Assembly: GCF_900142765.1 (NCBI RefSeq)
Contig: NZ_FRCB01000001.1
Location: 372,001 to 436,000 of the forward strand
Direction of reading: 5' to 3'
Length of the DNA: 64,000 bases
Source: Roseovarius litoreus
GTDB lineage: Bacteria > Pseudomonadota > Alphaproteobacteria > Rhodobacterales > Rhodobacteraceae
The position numbers and the translations under genes are program-made. The notes under the pieces are model-generated. The model saw nothing but the letters and a program-made list of their open reading frames with translations, was not told the origin of the DNA and did not search any database. This document shows positions 1-8,636 of the stretch, piece after piece (position 1 is the first letter of the stretch; the number at the start of each line of letters is the position of its first letter).

Positions 1-360
1 CGCCGAAATCAGGTGATACCCAGCCTCCAGCGCGGCCCGCGCCAGATCGAACCCCGGATCAGCCACCATGGGCGTGCCCGCCTCGGAGGCATAGACCACC
101 GATTTGCCCTCCTCGAGCGCACGCATGAGGCGCGGGCGCACCCGTTCCCCGTTATGATCGTGGTACGACACGAGCGGCCTGTCGGCCAAGGCAATGCCGT
201 GAATATCCATCAGCTTTCTCAAGCTCCGCGTATCCTCGGCGGCGATCACATCCGCCGAGGCCAGGATATCAAGCGTCCGCAAGGTAATGTCGCGCGCCGT
301 TCCGATCGGCGTCGCCACCAGATACAGCCCTGGCGCCAGAGCCTGCCGTTTTGGATTCAC
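1..360 (-). CDS. rsmI: 16S rRNA (cytidine1402-2'-O)-methyltransferase, N-terminal part
   Basis: RsmI uses SAM to methylate the 2'-OH of C1402 in the decoding centre of 16S rRNA. The visible 120 residues read LYLVATPIGTARDITLRTL, then AEDTRSLRKL, a HDHN motif and a glycine-rich ASEAGTPMVADPG stretch, the usual order in the tetrapyrrole-methylase fold of this family. The 3' end lies outside the window. No ATG is available: the frame has tandem GTG codons at 363 and 360 just after an in-frame stop, and a GAGGCGG-like ribosome site favours the GTG at 360. The gene is divergent from the LpoA-like lipoprotein gene, a common pairing in alphaproteobacteria. Confidence 0.9.
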   Translation of the reverse strand, partial: MNPKRQALAPGLYLVATPIGTARDITLRTLDILASADVIAAEDTRSLRKLMDIHGIALADRPLVSYHDHNGERVRPRLMRALEEGKSVVYASEAGTPMVADPGFDLARAALEAGYHLISA

Positions 361-449
361 CACTGGACCCGCCTCGCATGACGTTTATTATCGGACCCGA
401 GACCGCATCGGGCTACGGCCCCACCGGAAATCAAGGAGTGACCGTAGCC

Positions 450-1628
450 ATGTTCGCCGTTTTGTCCCTCGTCCGCAAGCCAGCCACACGGATTGCCGCC
501 CTTTTCGCCTTTGTCTGGCTGGCCGCCTGCCAACCCGTGGCGACGACCACCGGCGGCGGGCAACCGGTCGCCCCATCGGCGCCGGTGCCTGTGGCGCTGC
601 TGCTGCCGCATGGGTCGGGTGTGCCTCAGGAGCAGAAACTCGCCCGTGACATGGAAAACGCGGCCCGACTGGCTGTCGCCGATCTCGGCGGGGTTCAGAT
701 CGACCTGCGCGTCTACGGCACCGCCGGGCAGGCCGCTCAGGCCCGGACCGCCGCCATGAACGCCGTGGCGGACGGGGCCAGGATCATCATCGGCCCGTTG
801 CATGCGGAATCCGCCAACGCAGTTGCGGTCGCTGTTGCGGGTAGCAACGTGAACGTGCTCACTTTCTCGAACAATCCGACGATCGCAGGCGGAAACCTGT
901 TCGTTCTGGGACAGACTTTCGACAACACCGCCGACAGGCTCGTCTCCTTCGCCACCCGGCAAGGCAAATCCCGGATCATGTCGGTCTATTCGGACAATCT
1001 TGCCGGGCAGCTTGGCCGCCAGGCCATCGAGCAGGCGATCGCGCGGCACGGGGCGACACAGGCGGGCAGCGTCGGCTATGAGTTTTCGCAAGACGGCGTG
1101 GTCGCCGCCGTCCCACAGATCAGAATGGCCGCCACCCAGAATGGGGCCGACGCGATCTTCCTCACCGCCAACACTGCCGGCGCATTGCCGCTCTTCTCGC
1201 AGATGCTGCCCGAAGCCGGCCTCAGCCCCGACACGGTTCAATACATGGGTCTCAGCCGGTGGGATACCCCGCCCCAGACGCTGGAGCTTCCGGGCGTTCA
1301 GGGCGGCTGGTTCGCCCTGCCCGATCCGCAGCGCAGCGCCCAGTTCCGCCAGCGCTTCGAAGCGGCCTATGGCGAGCGCCCGCATGATCTGGCCGGGCTC
1401 TCCTATGACGGGATCGCAGCCGTGGGCGCCCTTGCCCAGACCCGTCAGCGCGATGCTCTCACGCGCGAGGCTCTGACCCAAAGCGCGGGCTTCCAGGGCG
1501 TCAACGGCGTCTTCCGGTTCCGCCCTGACGGAACCAACGAACGCGGGCTGGCCGTGGCCACCATTCGGCAAAATCAGGTTGTCGTCATCGACCCCGCACC
1601 GCGCAGCTTCGGTGGGGCGGGCTTCTAG
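450..1628 (+). CDS. LpoA/LppC-like penicillin-binding protein activator lipoprotein
   Basis: A 392-residue lipoprotein with a type I periplasmic-binding fold of the LppC/LpoA group, whose enterobacterial member activates a class A penicillin-binding protein from the outer membrane. The start at 450 is chosen because it gives a short basic and hydrophobic signal ending in lipobox LAAC with Cys27, and AAGGAG lies 11 nt upstream. The frame stays open further upstream but those residues do not look like a signal. After a low-complexity Pro/Gly/Thr linker comes VPVALLLPHGSG, then IIIGPLHAESANAVA, typical of this fold. It is divergent from rsmI and upstream of glnD. The role in activating peptidoglycan synthesis is inferred from the family; in alphaproteobacteria it is largely untested. 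Confidence 0.8.
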   Translation: MFAVLSLVRKPATRIAALFAFVWLAACQPVATTTGGGQPVAPSAPVPVALLLPHGSGVPQEQKLARDMENAARLAVADLGGVQIDLRVYGTAGQAAQARTAAMNAVADGARIIIGPLHAESANAVAVAVAGSNVNVLTFSNNPTIAGGNLFVLGQTFDNTADRLVSFATRQGKSRIMSVYSDNLAGQLGRQAIEQAIARHGATQAGSVGYEFSQDGVVAAVPQIRMAATQNGADAIFLTANTAGALPLFSQMLPEAGLSPDTVQYMGLSRWDTPPQTLELPGVQGGWFALPDPQRSAQFRQRFEAAYGERPHDLAGLSYDGIAAVGALAQTRQRDALTREALTQSAGFQGVNGVFRFRPDGTNERGLAVATIRQNQVVVIDPAPRSFGGAGF

Positions 1629-1658
1629 GACCGGCCAGGGGCCAGCCGAAAGGATACC

Positions 1659-4427
1659 ATGAAAGACGCAGTATCCACGCCGGACAACCTGATCTGCCCG
1701 GCCCGGGACATTTTCGACACCGCCTCGGTCGACGCCCGTCTGACCGAGGCGCTGGCCTCGGCAGGCTCCGATCACATGGCCGTGCGCAAGGCCGTGGTCT
1801 CCGTCCTGTCGCAAGCCCTAGGTCATGGCCGCCAGGTGATCGCCGATGCCTTCGCAGAACATCCGTTTTCGGCGCGCCCCACCGTGCACGCCTATAGCTG
1901 GCTCACGGATTGTGTGATCCTGACCGCCCTGGACGTGGCGATCAACCATATGCACCCGCTGGCGACCCCCACCAATTCCGAACGCATCACCGTCTTCGCG
2001 GTCGGCGGCTATGGGCGCGGCGAGATGGCCCCGCAATCCGATGTCGATCTGCTGTTTCTGACCCCCTACAAGATCACCCCCTGGGCCGAAAGCGTCATCG
2101 AATCGATGCTCTACATCCTTTGGGATCTCAAGCTGAAGGTCGGGCATTCCAGCCGCACGATCCGCGACTGTCTTCGCCTCGGAGCCGAGGATTTCACGAT
2201 CCGCACGGCGCTTCTCGAAAACCGGTTTCTGGCCGGGGATCGCCAGATGGCCGATCACTTCCGCAAACGCCTCTGGCACGAGCTCTTCGACGGCACCGAG
2301 CGTGAGTTCATCGAAGCCAAACTCGAGGAACGCGACGAGAGGCACCGCAAGCAGGGTGGCCAGCGTTACATGGTCGAACCCAACGTGAAAGAGGGCAAGG
2401 GCGGCCTGCGCGACCTGCAATCGCTGTTCTGGATCGCCAAGTATCTGCACCGGGTCGACAGTGTGGCCGAACTTGTCGACGTGGGCATGTTCACCGCCGA
2501 AGAGCTGGACACCTTCGCCAAGGCCGAGAACTTTCTCTGGGCGGTGCGCTGCCACATCCATCTGATCACCCGCCGCCCCACCGATCAGCTGACCTTCGAT
2601 CTGCAAGTCGAGGTGGCCGAACGCATGGGCTATTGCGACACCTCCGGGCGCCGCGCCGTCGAAGTGTTCATGCAGGATTATTTCCGCCACGCCACCGCTG
2701 TGGGCGATCTGACGCGCATCTTCCTGACCAAGCTGGAAGCGGCCCATGTCAAATCCGAACCGATCCTGCAGCGCCTGTTCCGGCGCAAGCGCAAGCTCAA
2801 GGATGGCTATGAAGAGGTGCATGGGCGCCTGGCCATCACCGACGACAAACAGTTTCTGTCGGACCCTCTCAATATCCTGCGGCTGTTCGAGGAAGGTCTG
2901 CGCACCGGCCTTCTGATCCATCCCGACGCAATGCGCCTCGTCTCGGCCAATATTCAGCTGATCGACGAGGATATGCGCAACGATCCCGGCGCGCAGAAAC
3001 TGTTCCTCGACCTGCTGCTGAAGCATGGCAATCCCGAACGCGCTCTGCGACGGATGAACGAGCTGGATGTGCTGTCGGCCTTCATCCCCGAATTCGAACC
3101 CATCGTCGCCCTGATGCAGTTCAACATGTATCACAGCTATACGGTAGACGAGCACACCATCCAGTGCATCTCGAACCTCGCGCAGATCGAACGGGGCGAG
3201 CTGGTCGAAGATCTGCCCCTGTCCTCCTCGATCCTGAAGGAAGGCGTCAACCGCAAGGTGCTCTATGTGGCGCTTCTGCTGCATGACATCGGCAAGGGCC
3301 GGGACGAGGATCATTCGATCGTCGGCGCGCAGATCGCCCGCAAGGTGGCGCCCCGTCTGGGACTGAAGCCCAAGGAGGTCGATACCGTCGAATGGCTGGT
3401 GCGCTACCACCTGCTGATGTCCGACATGGCCCAGAAGCGCGACATCGCCGATCCGCGCACCGTGCGCGATTTCGCCAAGGCGGTGCAGACCAAGGAACGG
3501 CTCGATCTGCTCTGTGTGCTGACCGTGTGCGACATTCGCGGCGTCGGCCCCAACACCTGGAACAACTGGAAAGCCTCGCTGATCCGGGCACTCTACCGGC
3601 AGACCCGCCGCGCCATGGAAGGCGGGCTCGAGGATCTCAACCGCGAACAGCGCGGCTCGGATGCCAAGCGCAATCTGCGCGACGCATTGTCCGACTGGCC
3701 CGCCAAGGACCTCAAGCGGGAAACCGCACGCCATTACCCGCCCTACTGGCAGGGTCTGCATGTCACAGCACATGTCGTCTTTGCCCGGCTTCTACGCGAT
3801 CTGGACGAGAACGACATCGCCATCGACCTTGCCATCGACGAAGACCGCGACGCGACCCGCGCCTGTTTCGCGCTGGCCGATCATCCCGGCATCTTCTCGC
3901 GGCTGGCCGGTGCTCTGGCGCTCGTCGGCGCCAATGTGGTGGACGCGCGCACCTATACCTCCAAGGACGGGTTCGCCACCGCCGCCTTCTGGATACAGGA
4001 CGCCGAAGGCAGCCCCTACGAGGCCGAGCGCCTGCAACGCCTGCGCGACATGATCCGCAAGACCCTCAAGGGCGATGTGGTCGCCGGCGAAGCGATCCGC
4101 TCGCGCGACAAACTCAAGAAACGCGAACGCGCCTTCAAGGTGCCGACCCATATCACCTTCGACAACGAGGGGTCCGAAATCTACACCATCATCGAGGTCG
4201 ACACCCGCGATCGTCCCGGCTTGCTCTATGATCTGACCCGGACACTCGCCAACGCCAATGTCTACATCAACTCCGCTGTGATCGCGACCTATGGCGAGCA
4301 GGTGGTCGATACCTTCTATGTCAAGGACATGTTCGGCCTGAAATTCCATTCCGAGGCCAAGCAGAAAGCCCTTGAAAAGAAACTGCGCACCGCGATCGAC
4401 GAAGGCGCCGTTCGCGCCGAAACCTGA
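1659..4427 (+). CDS. glnD: Bifunctional uridylyltransferase/uridylyl-removing enzyme GlnD
   Basis: GlnD senses glutamine and adds or removes UMP on PII proteins (GlnB/GlnK), setting the nitrogen status. The 922-residue protein has the full domain order: nucleotidyltransferase motif GGYGRGEMAPQSDVD near residues 114-130, a GlnD-type helical region, an HD domain with LLHDIGKGRDEDH near residues 538-550, and two C-terminal ACT domains (near 732-800 and 843-915) that bind glutamine. Length is normal for alphaproteobacteria. All key Asp/His motifs are present, so both activities should be intact. The start has an AAAGGAT ribosome site. It is 30 nt downstream of the lipoprotein gene and may be co-transcribed. 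Confidence 0.97.
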   Translation: MKDAVSTPDNLICPARDIFDTASVDARLTEALASAGSDHMAVRKAVVSVLSQALGHGRQVIADAFAEHPFSARPTVHAYSWLTDCVILTALDVAINHMHPLATPTNSERITVFAVGGYGRGEMAPQSDVDLLFLTPYKITPWAESVIESMLYILWDLKLKVGHSSRTIRDCLRLGAEDFTIRTALLENRFLAGDRQMADHFRKRLWHELFDGTEREFIEAKLEERDERHRKQGGQRYMVEPNVKEGKGGLRDLQSLFWIAKYLHRVDSVAELVDVGMFTAEELDTFAKAENFLWAVRCHIHLITRRPTDQLTFDLQVEVAERMGYCDTSGRRAVEVFMQDYFRHATAVGDLTRIFLTKLEAAHVKSEPILQRLFRRKRKLKDGYEEVHGRLAITDDKQFLSDPLNILRLFEEGLRTGLLIHPDAMRLVSANIQLIDEDMRNDPGAQKLFLDLLLKHGNPERALRRMNELDVLSAFIPEFEPIVALMQFNMYHSYTVDEHTIQCISNLAQIERGELVEDLPLSSSILKEGVNRKVLYVALLLHDIGKGRDEDHSIVGAQIARKVAPRLGLKPKEVDTVEWLVRYHLLMSDMAQKRDIADPRTVRDFAKAVQTKERLDLLCVLTVCDIRGVGPNTWNNWKASLIRALYRQTRRAMEGGLEDLNREQRGSDAKRNLRDALSDWPAKDLKRETARHYPPYWQGLHVTAHVVFARLLRDLDENDIAIDLAIDEDRDATRACFALADHPGIFSRLAGALALVGANVVDARTYTSKDGFATAAFWIQDAEGSPYEAERLQRLRDMIRKTLKGDVVAGEAIRSRDKLKKRERAFKVPTHITFDNEGSEIYTIIEVDTRDRPGLLYDLTRTLANANVYINSAVIATYGEQVVDTFYVKDMFGLKFHSEAKQKALEKKLRTAIDEGAVRAET

Positions 4428-4436
4428 CCAACGAAG

Positions 4437-4462
4437 CCCGGCCGCCTATGTCAGCGGCCGGG
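4437..4462. terminator. Stem-loop between convergent glnD and lacI-type gene
   Basis: A perfect 9-bp inverted repeat, CCCGGCCGC (4437-4445) and GCGGCCGGG (4454-4462), with an 8-nt loop. It sits between two convergent genes and overlaps the last codons of the regulator. No strong T-run follows on either strand, so it may work as a weak bidirectional terminator or only as a 3' stabiliser. Confidence 0.5.
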
Positions 4463-5471
4463 TCGTGCCCCGCACGATGCATTTCAGATCACAGCGATAG
4501 CGGAACAGCTCGCGCGTCTCCGAAACAATCAGCCCGGTCAGTCTCTGGCCCGCCACCTTGCCGATATCCTCGGCCGGGATGCGCACCGTGGTCAGCCCCG
4601 GCTCCATGTCGAGTGAGCCATTGAAATCCCCGATCCCGATCACCGACACATCCCCCGGCACCGACAGCCCCCGGCTCTGCACCCCGAAGATCGCGCCCTG
4701 CGCGATCACGTCATTGCCGCAGACCAGTGCCGTGGGCCGCTGGTCGCTGTCCATCATGCCGCGCACCGCCTGTTTGGCCAGCGTGATGCTGTAGGGCGAT
4801 TCCTGCCGCCAGCCATCGCGCACCTCGACGCCATGGGCGCGGATCTCCTCCATCGCGCCCTCAAGCCGCTGACGGGCGCGGTCATTGCCCTCGATGCTGG
4901 GAAAGATCAGCCCGATATCGCGATGCCCCGCCTGCAGCAGATGCCGTGCCGCCAGCCGCCCCGCCTCGCGGTTATCGGCGCCGACACAGGGCATGTCCGA
5001 AGTCCCCGAATAGTTCCAGATCGCGATGCAGGGCGTGTCCTGCTGGCGCAACAGGCGGAACGTGGCCTCGGAATGCTCCAGCCCCACAAGGGCGATTCCA
5101 TCCACGCGATGTTCCATCAGCTTGCGGATCATGTCGTATTCCCGCTCGAGCGAATAGCCATGCGAGGCGATCAGCAAGGTAAACCCCGCCTCGTCGATCG
5201 CATCCGAGAAACTCTGGATCACCTCGGCAAAGATCGCATGGTTGATCGTCGGCACGATCAGCCCGATCGTGGCATTCCTGCGCCCGTGAATCGCCTGTGC
5301 CGCGCGGTTGCGGATATAGCCCAGTTTTTCGACCGCGCGATTGATTCTCTTGCGGGTCGCAGGGTTGACCAGATCAGGGTGGTTGAACGCACGCGACACC
5401 GTCGAAGGAGACACTTTCGCGGCATTCGCTACAGCCACAATATCTGCCTTTTTTGATTTAATGTCAGTCAT
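4446..5471 (-). CDS. LacI-family transcriptional regulator of the adjacent uptake/catabolic operon
   Basis: A 341-residue LacI/GalR repressor. The N-terminal helix-turn-helix reads VANAAKVSPSTVSRAFNHP (about residues 14-32), followed by a hinge helix and a periplasmic-binding-like effector domain with RNATIGLIVPTINHAIFA and a conserved GDVSVIGIGDFNGS. It is divergent from the transporter-SauST operon with 112 nt between start codons, the usual layout for a local regulator. A LacI-type half-palindrome lies in that gap at 5497-5510. The effector is unknown; sulfoacetate or a CoA ester of it is the guess from the neighbours. Confidence 0.88.
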   Translation of the reverse strand: MTDIKSKKADIVAVANAAKVSPSTVSRAFNHPDLVNPATRKRINRAVEKLGYIRNRAAQAIHGRRNATIGLIVPTINHAIFAEVIQSFSDAIDEAGFTLLIASHGYSLEREYDMIRKLMEHRVDGIALVGLEHSEATFRLLRQQDTPCIAIWNYSGTSDMPCVGADNREAGRLAARHLLQAGHRDIGLIFPSIEGNDRARQRLEGAMEEIRAHGVEVRDGWRQESPYSITLAKQAVRGMMDSDQRPTALVCGNDVIAQGAIFGVQSRGLSVPGDVSVIGIGDFNGSLDMEPGLTTVRIPAEDIGKVAGQRLTGLIVSETRELFRYRCDLKCIVRGTTRPLT

Positions 5472-5496
5472 TTAAGGCGCATTTTCCGGCATTTTA

Positions 5497-5510
5497 TGAA
5501 AACATTTGCA
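5497..5510. promoter_or_regulatory. Candidate LacI-family operator in divergent promoter region
   Basis: TGAAAACATTTGCA at 5497-5510 matches the LacI/GalR operator pattern TGNAANCNNTTNCA. A longer inverted repeat ATGAAAA (5496-5502) and TTTTCAT (5517-5523) surrounds it. This AT-rich patch is the only one between the divergent regulator and transporter genes, and lies about 75 nt before the transporter start. Binding is inferred, not shown. Confidence 0.5.
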
Positions 5511-5583
5511 TTACTATTTTCATCTTCTAGCCTAAACTGTCAAACGCCCATTGCGGCGGGAAGAGCCAAGGGAGGGGCACTTC

Positions 5584-7098
5584 TTGGAATTCATCGGATA
5601 TTTCGACGAGGTCTTTCAGCCGATCTCGTTCATGCTCTTGTTGATCGGAACAATCGGCGGTCTCATCCTCGGGGCCACGCCGGGCCTGTCGCCCACCATG
5701 GCGGTCGCGCTACTCATTCCGTTCACCTTTCAACTGGAACCGGCACAGGGCCTGATCCTTCTGGGTGCGGCCTATACATCTACCGTCGCCGGCGGCGCGG
5801 TCAGTGCCATTCTGCTCAAGATCCCCGGTGCGCCGGCCAATATCGCCACCACGCTCGACGGCCATACCATGGCCACCCAGGGCCGTGGCGCCGAAGCGCT
5901 GCAACTGTCGTTCATCTCGTCGGCCATCGGCGGGGTGTTCGGGGTGCTGCTGCTGATTTTCCTGACCCCGGCGCTGTCGAAATGGGCGCTGGCCTTCGGT
6001 CCGTCGCATCTGTTCTGGCTGGCGATCCTCGGTGTGACGGTGATCGGCACGCTGGACAGCAACTCGGTGGTCAAGGGGCTTCTGTCGGGCTGCATCGGCA
6101 TGTGGCTCGCCACCATCGGCTTTGACGACATCATGGGCGCGCAGCGCTTCATCTTCCACCCCGAGCTTTCGGGCGGCATCAACATCATCCCGGCTCTGAT
6201 CGGCCTCTTTGCCATTCCGCAGGTGATGACCATGTTCGCGCAAGGGCGCAAAGCCCCGGACGCCGAGGTGCTGAAAGTTCAGCGCCACCCGATCGGCGCC
6301 GCAATCCGCGAAACCTTTCGCCGCAGCCGGTCACTTACCATCGGTACGGGCATCGGTGCCTTCATCGGCCTGATCCCCGGTGTGGGCGGGCAGATCGCAG
6401 GGCTCGTGGCCTATGATCAGGCCAAGAAATTCAGCCCTGACCGCAAGAAATTCGGCACTGGCCATTCCGAAGGCGTAATCGCCGCCGAAAGCGCGAACAA
6501 CGCCATGGTCGGCCCCTCGCTGGTGCCGCTTCTGACCCTGTCCGTGCCCGGCAGCCCCACCGCCGCCGTGCTTCTGGGCGGGCTTTTGATCCACGGGATC
6601 TTCCCGGGCTCGGATCTCTTCGACAATCACCCCGACGTGGCCTGGACCTTCATCAACTCGATGCTGATCGGTCAGATCCTGATGTGCATCTTCGGGCTCT
6701 ATGTCGCGGGCTTCGCCGCCCGCGTGGCACAGGTGCCGCAATCGGTCATGGCCGCGATCGTGCTGGGGCTGGCGGTATTCGGCTCCTATTCGGTGCAGAA
6801 CTCGATGGGCGATGTCTATGTCATGGCGGCCCTCGGTGTGGGGATGTATTTCCTCGAAAGGTTCGGCTTCGTGGCGGCCCCCCTGGTGCTCGGCCTGATC
6901 CTTGGCCCAATCGCGGAAGCCAACTTCATCCAGGGCGCGATGATCGCCGACGCCACCATCGGCCGCCTGCCCTATTTCTTCTCGGGCGCGCTGAACCTCA
7001 CGCTGATCTTCATCGTCACGGCATCCGTGGTCTACTCGGTCTGGATGGAAATCCGGCAGCGCAAGCTCGATCGCAAGGACAAGGAGGCCCGCGCATGA
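5584..7098 (+). CDS. Tripartite tricarboxylate transporter, large membrane subunit (TctA family)
   Basis: The 504-residue polytopic subunit of a TTT carrier, which moves carboxylate-type anions across the inner membrane with a periplasmic binding protein. The family signature ATPGLSPTMAVALLIPFTF lies near residues 25-45, then IPGAPANIATTLDGH, and a second conserved block LIPGVGGQIAGLVAYDQAKK. The start is taken as TTG at 5584 giving (M)EFIGYFDEVF, the usual N-terminus of the family, with GGGAGGGG just upstream. A longer reading starting at 5551 has no ribosome site. It is the first gene of a five-gene operon (TctA, TctB, TctC, SauS-like, SauT-like), so the cargo is likely the ligase substrate. 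Confidence 0.92.
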   Translation: MEFIGYFDEVFQPISFMLLLIGTIGGLILGATPGLSPTMAVALLIPFTFQLEPAQGLILLGAAYTSTVAGGAVSAILLKIPGAPANIATTLDGHTMATQGRGAEALQLSFISSAIGGVFGVLLLIFLTPALSKWALAFGPSHLFWLAILGVTVIGTLDSNSVVKGLLSGCIGMWLATIGFDDIMGAQRFIFHPELSGGINIIPALIGLFAIPQVMTMFAQGRKAPDAEVLKVQRHPIGAAIRETFRRSRSLTIGTGIGAFIGLIPGVGGQIAGLVAYDQAKKFSPDRKKFGTGHSEGVIAAESANNAMVGPSLVPLLTLSVPGSPTAAVLLGGLLIHGIFPGSDLFDNHPDVAWTFINSMLIGQILMCIFGLYVAGFAARVAQVPQSVMAAIVLGLAVFGSYSVQNSMGDVYVMAALGVGMYFLERFGFVAAPLVLGLILGPIAEANFIQGAMIADATIGRLPYFFSGALNLTLIFIVTASVVYSVWMEIRQRKLDRKDKEARA

Positions 7099-7553
7099 GC
7101 CGTTGGCAACATATCATTCCCTCGGGGCTCGTCGCCCTGGCCGGTATCTGGATCTGTTTCATCAGCTACACCCAGCAACCCGCTCAGGCGTTCCTGTTCC
7201 CGCGCCTGATCTCAACCGTGTTCGTGGCCCTGGCGCTCTGGACCTTCGCCAAGGCCCTTCTGGGCTGGTCGCGGGCGGGCGACGGCATCAGCCGCAGGAT
7301 CATGGTGAACATCCTGCCGGGGCTGATCGTTACGCTGATCTACGTGTTCTGGGCGGCCAAGGCGCTCGGATTCTACACCGCCTCAGCCATCGTCTTTTTC
7401 ATCCTGCTGTCGATCTACGATCCCAACCCTCATTCCGAGATGCGCAGCTGGATCAAGCGGATCATCATTACCGTGGGCTTCGTGGCCGTCATGTATGGCC
7501 TCTTCGCCCATGTGCTCAGCGTATTCACGCCAAAAGAAGCGCTGTTTCAATAA
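7095..7553 (+). CDS. Tripartite tricarboxylate transporter, small membrane subunit (TctB family)
   Basis: A 152-residue membrane protein with four hydrophobic segments, the poorly conserved small subunit of TTT carriers. The start ATG overlaps the stop of the large subunit in ATGA, which points to translational coupling. The sequence opens MSRWQHIIPSGLVALAGIW and carries the short FPRLIS motif after the first loop that many TctB proteins share. The open frame extends far upstream, but that part lies within the large-subunit gene and is not used. Confidence 0.85.
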   Translation: MSRWQHIIPSGLVALAGIWICFISYTQQPAQAFLFPRLISTVFVALALWTFAKALLGWSRAGDGISRRIMVNILPGLIVTLIYVFWAAKALGFYTASAIVFFILLSIYDPNPHSEMRSWIKRIIITVGFVAVMYGLFAHVLSVFTPKEALFQ

Positions 7554-7599
7554 GCCGGGTGAAACCGGTTCAAACGTCATCCAAGGGAGGAAAACCAAG

Positions 7600-8559
7600 A
7601 TGAGAAAACTACTGACAGGGGTCGCAACGGCCCTCGCACTGGCCGCGGCACCCGCGGTGGCACAGGACTACCCCGAACGTCCGCTGATGCTGATGGTCAG
7701 CTACGGCGCAGGCGGCGCGACCGATTTCCAGGCGCGCATCGCCACCATGACGGCGGGCAACGAGGATGCCCTCGGGCAGCCCATCGCCATCGTCAACAAG
7801 CCCGGCGCGGGCGGTCGTGTCGGCTGGAACTGGCTGGCCACGCAGGCCGAGGCCGATGGCTACACGCTTGGCGCCTACAACGTGCCCCATTTCATCGCCC
7901 AGTCGATCGAAGGCGGCGTGGAATACTCCATCGACAGCTTCGAGCCGATCGCCAACTGGGGCGCTGACCCGGCGGTTTTCGTCGTCGGCGCCGACAGCGA
8001 ATTCAACTCGATGGCCGATGTCGTGGCCTACGCCAAGGAAAACCCCGGCAAGCTGACCTTCTCGGGCGCGGGCCTCTTCGTGGGTCACCACATCGCAGCG
8101 CTGCAGCTTGAACAGGCCGCAGGCGTGAAACTGGCCTATATCCCGAACAACCAGGGCGGCGCCGGCGCCATGAAAGCCGTGATCGCGGGCGAAGTGCTGG
8201 GCGGGGTCAACAACCTCTCCGACGCGTTCCGCGCCGCGGCTGCGGGCAACGTCAAGATCCTCGGCGTGTTCGACCTCGAGCGCAGCTCGTTCCTGCCCGA
8301 CGTGCCGACCATGATCGAACAGGGCTACGACATCGACAACGCCAGCGTGAACTTCCGCGGCATCATGGTGCCCAAGGGCACCCCGCAAGAGGTGATCGAC
8401 AAGCTGGCTGCGACCGTCCCCGCCATGTTCGAGAGCAAGCAGGTCCAAAGCAAGATGGAAGCCGGCGGCTCGCCGATGAAGATCATGGGCCGCGACGAAG
8501 TGATCGAGATGTGGAAAGCCCGTCAGGCCACTCTGGAGAAACTGCTCGCCGGTCTCTGA
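7600..8559 (+). CDS. Tripartite tricarboxylate transporter substrate-binding protein (TctC family)
   Basis: A 319-residue periplasmic receptor that captures the substrate for the TctAB-like membrane pair. It begins with a Sec signal (MRKLLTGVATALALAAAPA, cleavage near VAQ-DY) followed by the family block YPERPLMLMVSYGAGGATD and later NKPGAGGRVGWNW. AAGGGAGG lies 9 nt before the ATG at 7600. A hairpin follows the gene, often seen after binding-protein genes to raise their dose over the rest of the operon. The ligand cannot be read from the sequence; sulfoacetate is inferred from the next two genes. Confidence 0.92.
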   Translation: MRKLLTGVATALALAAAPAVAQDYPERPLMLMVSYGAGGATDFQARIATMTAGNEDALGQPIAIVNKPGAGGRVGWNWLATQAEADGYTLGAYNVPHFIAQSIEGGVEYSIDSFEPIANWGADPAVFVVGADSEFNSMADVVAYAKENPGKLTFSGAGLFVGHHIAALQLEQAAGVKLAYIPNNQGGAGAMKAVIAGEVLGGVNNLSDAFRAAAAGNVKILGVFDLERSSFLPDVPTMIEQGYDIDNASVNFRGIMVPKGTPQEVIDKLAATVPAMFESKQVQSKMEAGGSPMKIMGRDEVIEMWKARQATLEKLLAGL

Positions 8560-8587
8560 CCCTCGCAGCACCTACGCAAAACCCACC

Positions 8588-8614
8588 GGACAGGGCGGAC
8601 CGCCCGCCCTGTCC
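8588..8614 (+). terminator. Intercistronic hairpin after the binding-protein gene
   Basis: GGACAGGGC (8588-8596) pairs with GCCCTGTCC (8606-8614) around a GC-rich 9-nt loop. It has no T-run and lies between the binding-protein gene and the dehydrogenase gene. It more likely slows 3' decay or attenuates transcription than ends it. Confidence 0.55.
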
Positions 8615-8636
8615 ACCCTACCAAGGAAAGACCGTT

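Noticed and set aside
1818..3773. Minus-strand open frame of 651 codons inside glnD
   Set aside because: Antisense shadow of glnD; no recognisable domain and no ribosome site.
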